Shown piece after piece: positions 62,041 through 64,000 of a stretch of DNA of 64,000 bases; positions within the stretch are counted from its first letter, which is position 1, and every line of letters starts with the position of its first letter. Source of the stretch: Oscillospiraceae bacterium (lineage in GTDB: Bacteria > Bacillota_A > Clostridia > Oscillospirales > Ruminococcaceae); the NCBI GenBank assembly GCA_017523995.1, contig JAFWUX010000208.1, forward strand, positions 30,342 through 94,341, given 5' to 3'. The notes beneath the pieces were generated by a model, which did not search any database, had not been told where the DNA came from, and was given only the letters and a program-made list of their open reading frames with translations. A program made the position numbers and the translations under genes.

Positions 62041-62910
62041 ATGGAGCAGGCAAAAGTCTATTTTACCAAGAGTATCACCGCAGAATCGCTGCAGAAGATT
62101 TATCATGCGCTCGGTGTGACGCTGAAAGGCAAGGTCGCCGTCAAGATTTCATCCGGTGAGCCCGGCGGACACAATTTTCTGAATCCGAAGCTAATTGCGC
62201 CGCTTGTGCAGGAGCTGAACGGCACAATTGTCGAGTGCAACACAGCATACGGCGGACCGCGCAGCAACGCGAAGGATCACTGGCAGGCGATTAAGGATCA
62301 CGGTTTCCTTGACATTGCGCCTTGTGATATCATGGACGAGGAAGGCGAAATGGCGATTCCGGTTCGCGAGCCGTTTCATATTGCACAGAATTTCGTCGGC
62401 ACGCATCTGCAGAATTATGACTCGATGCTGATGCTTTCGCATTTCAAGGGCCACATGATGGGCGGATTCGGCGGCGCGCTGAAGAATATGTCGATCGGTG
62501 TGGCGTCATCTCACGGCAAAGCGAATATTCACGGCGCCGGTGATGTCGAAAAAATCTGGTCTGCGGATCATGATTCGTTCCTTGAAAGCATGGCGGATGC
62601 GGATTCCGCAGTGATCGACTACATGGGCGCGGAGAACATTGTCTATATCAATGTTGCGAACCGCCTTTCCGTAGACTGCGACTGTGACAGCAATCCGGCA
62701 GAACCGGAAATGGCTGATCTCGGCATTTTTGCTTCGCTTGATCCGGTTGCTGTGGATTGGGCGTGCTATGACGCGGTTAAGAATGCGGACGATCCGGGCA
62801 AGGCTGCGCTGATCGAACGCATGGATTCGCGCAATGCGATTCATACGGCTGAGGCGGCTGAACAGCACGGTCTCGGTACGCGGCATTATGTGATTGTGCC
62901 GCTTGACTGA
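62041..62910 (+). CDS. DUF362-domain protein in the lar operon
   Basis: The 289-residue DUF362 protein (KVAVKISSGEPGGHNFLNPKL split as KVAVKISSGEP and GGHNFLNPKL near residue 34, FKGHMMGGFGGALKN about 140, DPVAVDWACYD near 240) lacks the four-cysteine ferredoxin motif that many relatives carry. It starts 1 nt after larC behind AAGGAGG, so it belongs to the lar operon. Its role is unknown; a cofactor-binding or cofactor-delivery function is a guess based on context. larA itself is not in this window. Confidence 0.85.
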   Translation: MEQAKVYFTKSITAESLQKIYHALGVTLKGKVAVKISSGEPGGHNFLNPKLIAPLVQELNGTIVECNTAYGGPRSNAKDHWQAIKDHGFLDIAPCDIMDEEGEMAIPVREPFHIAQNFVGTHLQNYDSMLMLSHFKGHMMGGFGGALKNMSIGVASSHGKANIHGAGDVEKIWSADHDSFLESMADADSAVIDYMGAENIVYINVANRLSVDCDCDSNPAEPEMADLGIFASLDPVAVDWACYDAVKNADDPGKAALIERMDSRNAIHTAEAAEQHGLGTRHYVIVPLD

Positions 62911-62919
62911 ACCATAAAC

Positions 62920-62957
62920 AAAAGCAGTACAGAACATGTGCTCTGTACTGCTTTTCC
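62920..62957 (+). terminator. Terminator of the lar operon
   Basis: AAAAGCAGTACAGA (62920-62933) pairs with TCTGTACTGCTTTT (62942-62955) around an 8-nt loop. Confidence 0.92.
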
Positions 62958-62977
62958 ATGACAGGAGTTGATTTCAA

Positions 62978-63799
62978 ATGAATCTGATTTGTCCCGTATG
63001 CGGCGGAGAACTGACGCCTGAACCGAAACGGTACATCTGTAAAAAGGGGCACAGCTTTGACCGTGCAAAATCCGGATATGTCAATCTGCTGCAGCGTCAG
63101 AGCCGCCGCCAGCGCGGAGATGATGCAGAAATGGCAAAGGCGCGGCAGGTCTTTCTCAATGCCGGATACTATCAGAAGCTGCTCGACCGCATCTGTGCAA
63201 TCACACTGACAAAAAAAACGCAGCAGATCATGGATGTCGGCTGCGGGGAAGGCTGGTATTCGTGCGCTGTGACGGCTGCGCTGCGTGAAAACGGCTGTCA
63301 GGCTTCGCTCTGCGGCGTGGATATTTCGCCGGATATACTGCGGTTTGCGGCTGTACGTGCAAAGCAGCAGGGGATTCCGGATGCGGACTGGGCGGTCGCA
63401 TCGGTGAATCATCTTCCGACTGCAGATCATAGCTGTGACTGCATCCTGAACCTCTTTGCACCCTGTGAGCCCGCGGAGTTTCTGCGAATCCTGAAACCGG
63501 ACGGCATTCTGCTCCGCGTGATTCCGCTGGAAAAGCATCTCTGGGAGCTCAAGCAGGCAGTCTATGAGCAGCCGTATGAGAACAAGCCGGTCACAGAAGC
63601 GCCGGAAGGCTTTGTGCTCGATGCTTATGAATCACTGACCGATACGATCACTGTGCCGGCAGAACATTTGAAGGCGCTGTTCGCGATGACGCCGTATATT
63701 CACAAGACATCTGAAAAGGATATCGCGAAGCTAGATTCGATTGAATCTCTGACTACAACGATCTCTTTCGGCATCCTGATTTGCAAACCGAAAAAATAG
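62978..63799 (+). CDS. rlmA: 23S rRNA (guanine-N1)-methyltransferase RlmA family
   Basis: RlmA enzymes methylate G745 or G748 in hairpin 35 of 23S rRNA. The 273-residue protein has the N-terminal zinc finger CPVCGG...YICKKGHSFD (about 5-28), a phosphate-rich-binding KSGYVNLLQ (about 32) and a Rossmann methyltransferase domain with the SAM motif MDVGCGEGWY (about 85-94). The exact guanine cannot be told from sequence. The RBS AGGAG sits 9 nt before the ATG. Confidence 0.9.
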   Translation: MNLICPVCGGELTPEPKRYICKKGHSFDRAKSGYVNLLQRQSRRQRGDDAEMAKARQVFLNAGYYQKLLDRICAITLTKKTQQIMDVGCGEGWYSCAVTAALRENGCQASLCGVDISPDILRFAAVRAKQQGIPDADWAVASVNHLPTADHSCDCILNLFAPCEPAEFLRILKPDGILLRVIPLEKHLWELKQAVYEQPYENKPVTEAPEGFVLDAYESLTDTITVPAEHLKALFAMTPYIHKTSEKDIAKLDSIESLTTTISFGILICKPKK

Positions 63800-63810
63800 G
63801 GGAGTAAACA

Positions 63811-63843
63811 AAAAATCCGGAACACAAGGTTCCGGATTTTTTT
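63811..63843. terminator. Bidirectional terminator between rlmA and the tRNA array
   Basis: TCCGGAAC (63816-63823) pairs with GTTCCGGA (63829-63836) with A-run and T-run flanks on either side. Confidence 0.92.
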
Positions 63844-63872
63844 CACGATAAGGATATTTCCAAACCGCGATA

Positions 63873-63945
63873 AGCGGATTACGGGGCTCGAACCCGCTAC
63901 CTCCACCTTGGCAAGGTGGCGCTCTACCAGATGAGCTAAATCCGC
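63873..63945 (-). tRNA. tRNA-Gly (GCC)
   Basis: The full cloverleaf reads on the minus strand: acceptor GCGGATT/AATCCGC, D-arm GCTC...GAGC, anticodon stem CCACC/GGTGG with loop TTGCCAA, T-arm GCGGG-TTCGAGC-CCCGT. Discriminator U73 fits glycine. CCA is not encoded. Confidence 0.96.
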
Positions 63946-63952
63946 ATTTGAA

Positions 63953-64000
63953 TGCCTCCTGTCGGAATCGAACCAACGACACGGGGATTTTCAGTCCCCT
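63953..64000 (-). tRNA. tRNA-Phe (GAA), 5' part outside the window
   Basis: The minus strand shows anticodon stem GGGGA/TCCCC with loop CTGAAAA (anticodon GAA), T-arm GTTGG-TTCGATT-CCGAC, acceptor 3' strand AGGAGGC and discriminator A. It lies 7 nt upstream of tRNA-Gly in the same array; the array continues beyond the edge. CCA is not encoded. Confidence 0.92.

Noticed and set aside
63700..63982. Small minus-strand ORFs over the tRNA array
   Set aside because: Their sequences are translations of tRNA-Gly and tRNA-Phe plus the terminator.

Overview
The window comes from a low-to-middle GC Firmicute, most likely a fibre-degrading Ruminococcus (Oscillospiraceae). The evidence is four secreted proteins with type I dockerin modules (CE2-type esterase, two other SGNH hydrolases, one carbohydrate-binding-domain protein), class III (anaerobic) ribonucleotide reductase, rubrerythrin, the nickel-pincer (lar) cofactor genes, and clean housekeeping promoters (TTGACA-17-TATAAT) and intrinsic terminators. 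No phage, transposase, CRISPR or rRNA was seen. Almost all of the sequence is ordinary chromosome.

Layout. 1-3.7 kb: a NifZ-like cysteine desulfurase and ThiI (tRNA 4-thiouridine) separated by a GNAT enzyme and an AT-rich membrane-protein island, then a parS-like site. 3.8-7.6 kb: a class B sortase and a SpoIID-family protein whose conserved blocks are in permuted order, each behind a long structured untranslated leader that I cannot assign to a known class. 7.7-12.6 kb: a CE2-type dockerin esterase, an alpha/beta hydrolase, and pheB-hom. 12.8-17.0 kb: nrdG-nrdD-trxB behind two NrdR boxes; NrdD carries a fused C-terminal redoxin. 17.2-22.5 kb: rubrerythrin and leuACDB, with a terminator in the leuA leader. 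22.5-26.7 kb: an ECF sigma/anti-sigma pair, a lipoprotein, an aminotransferase and a CPBP protease. 26.8-29.0 kb: a Pro/Ala-rich repeat protein.

29.2-36.2 kb (minus strand) is the most unusual cluster: an ECF sigma factor sits between two paralogous membrane-anchored proteins with large extracytoplasmic, probably beta-propeller, domains, followed by an ABC ATPase and a permease made of two similar halves. All five genes overlap or nearly overlap. I read this as an envelope-sensing sigma system coupled to a transporter. 36.4-45.0 kb: two dockerin SGNH hydrolases, a heterodimeric ABC exporter with one degenerate ATP site, and a dockerin/carbohydrate-binding-domain protein. 45.2-52.7 kb: one 2490-residue BspA-type leucine-rich-repeat protein with 19 acidic tandem repeats and no signal peptide. 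52.8-58.1 kb: yloU/yloV (Asp23-like and FakA-like), queH, serC and serA. 58.4-62.9 kb: a lar operon (larE, two small membrane proteins, larB, single-frame larC, DUF362) without larA. 63-64 kb: rlmA and a minus-strand tRNA array (Gly-GCC, Phe-GAA) leaving the window.

Protein functions come from motif recognition by eye. Domain borders are approximate, and no database search was run.
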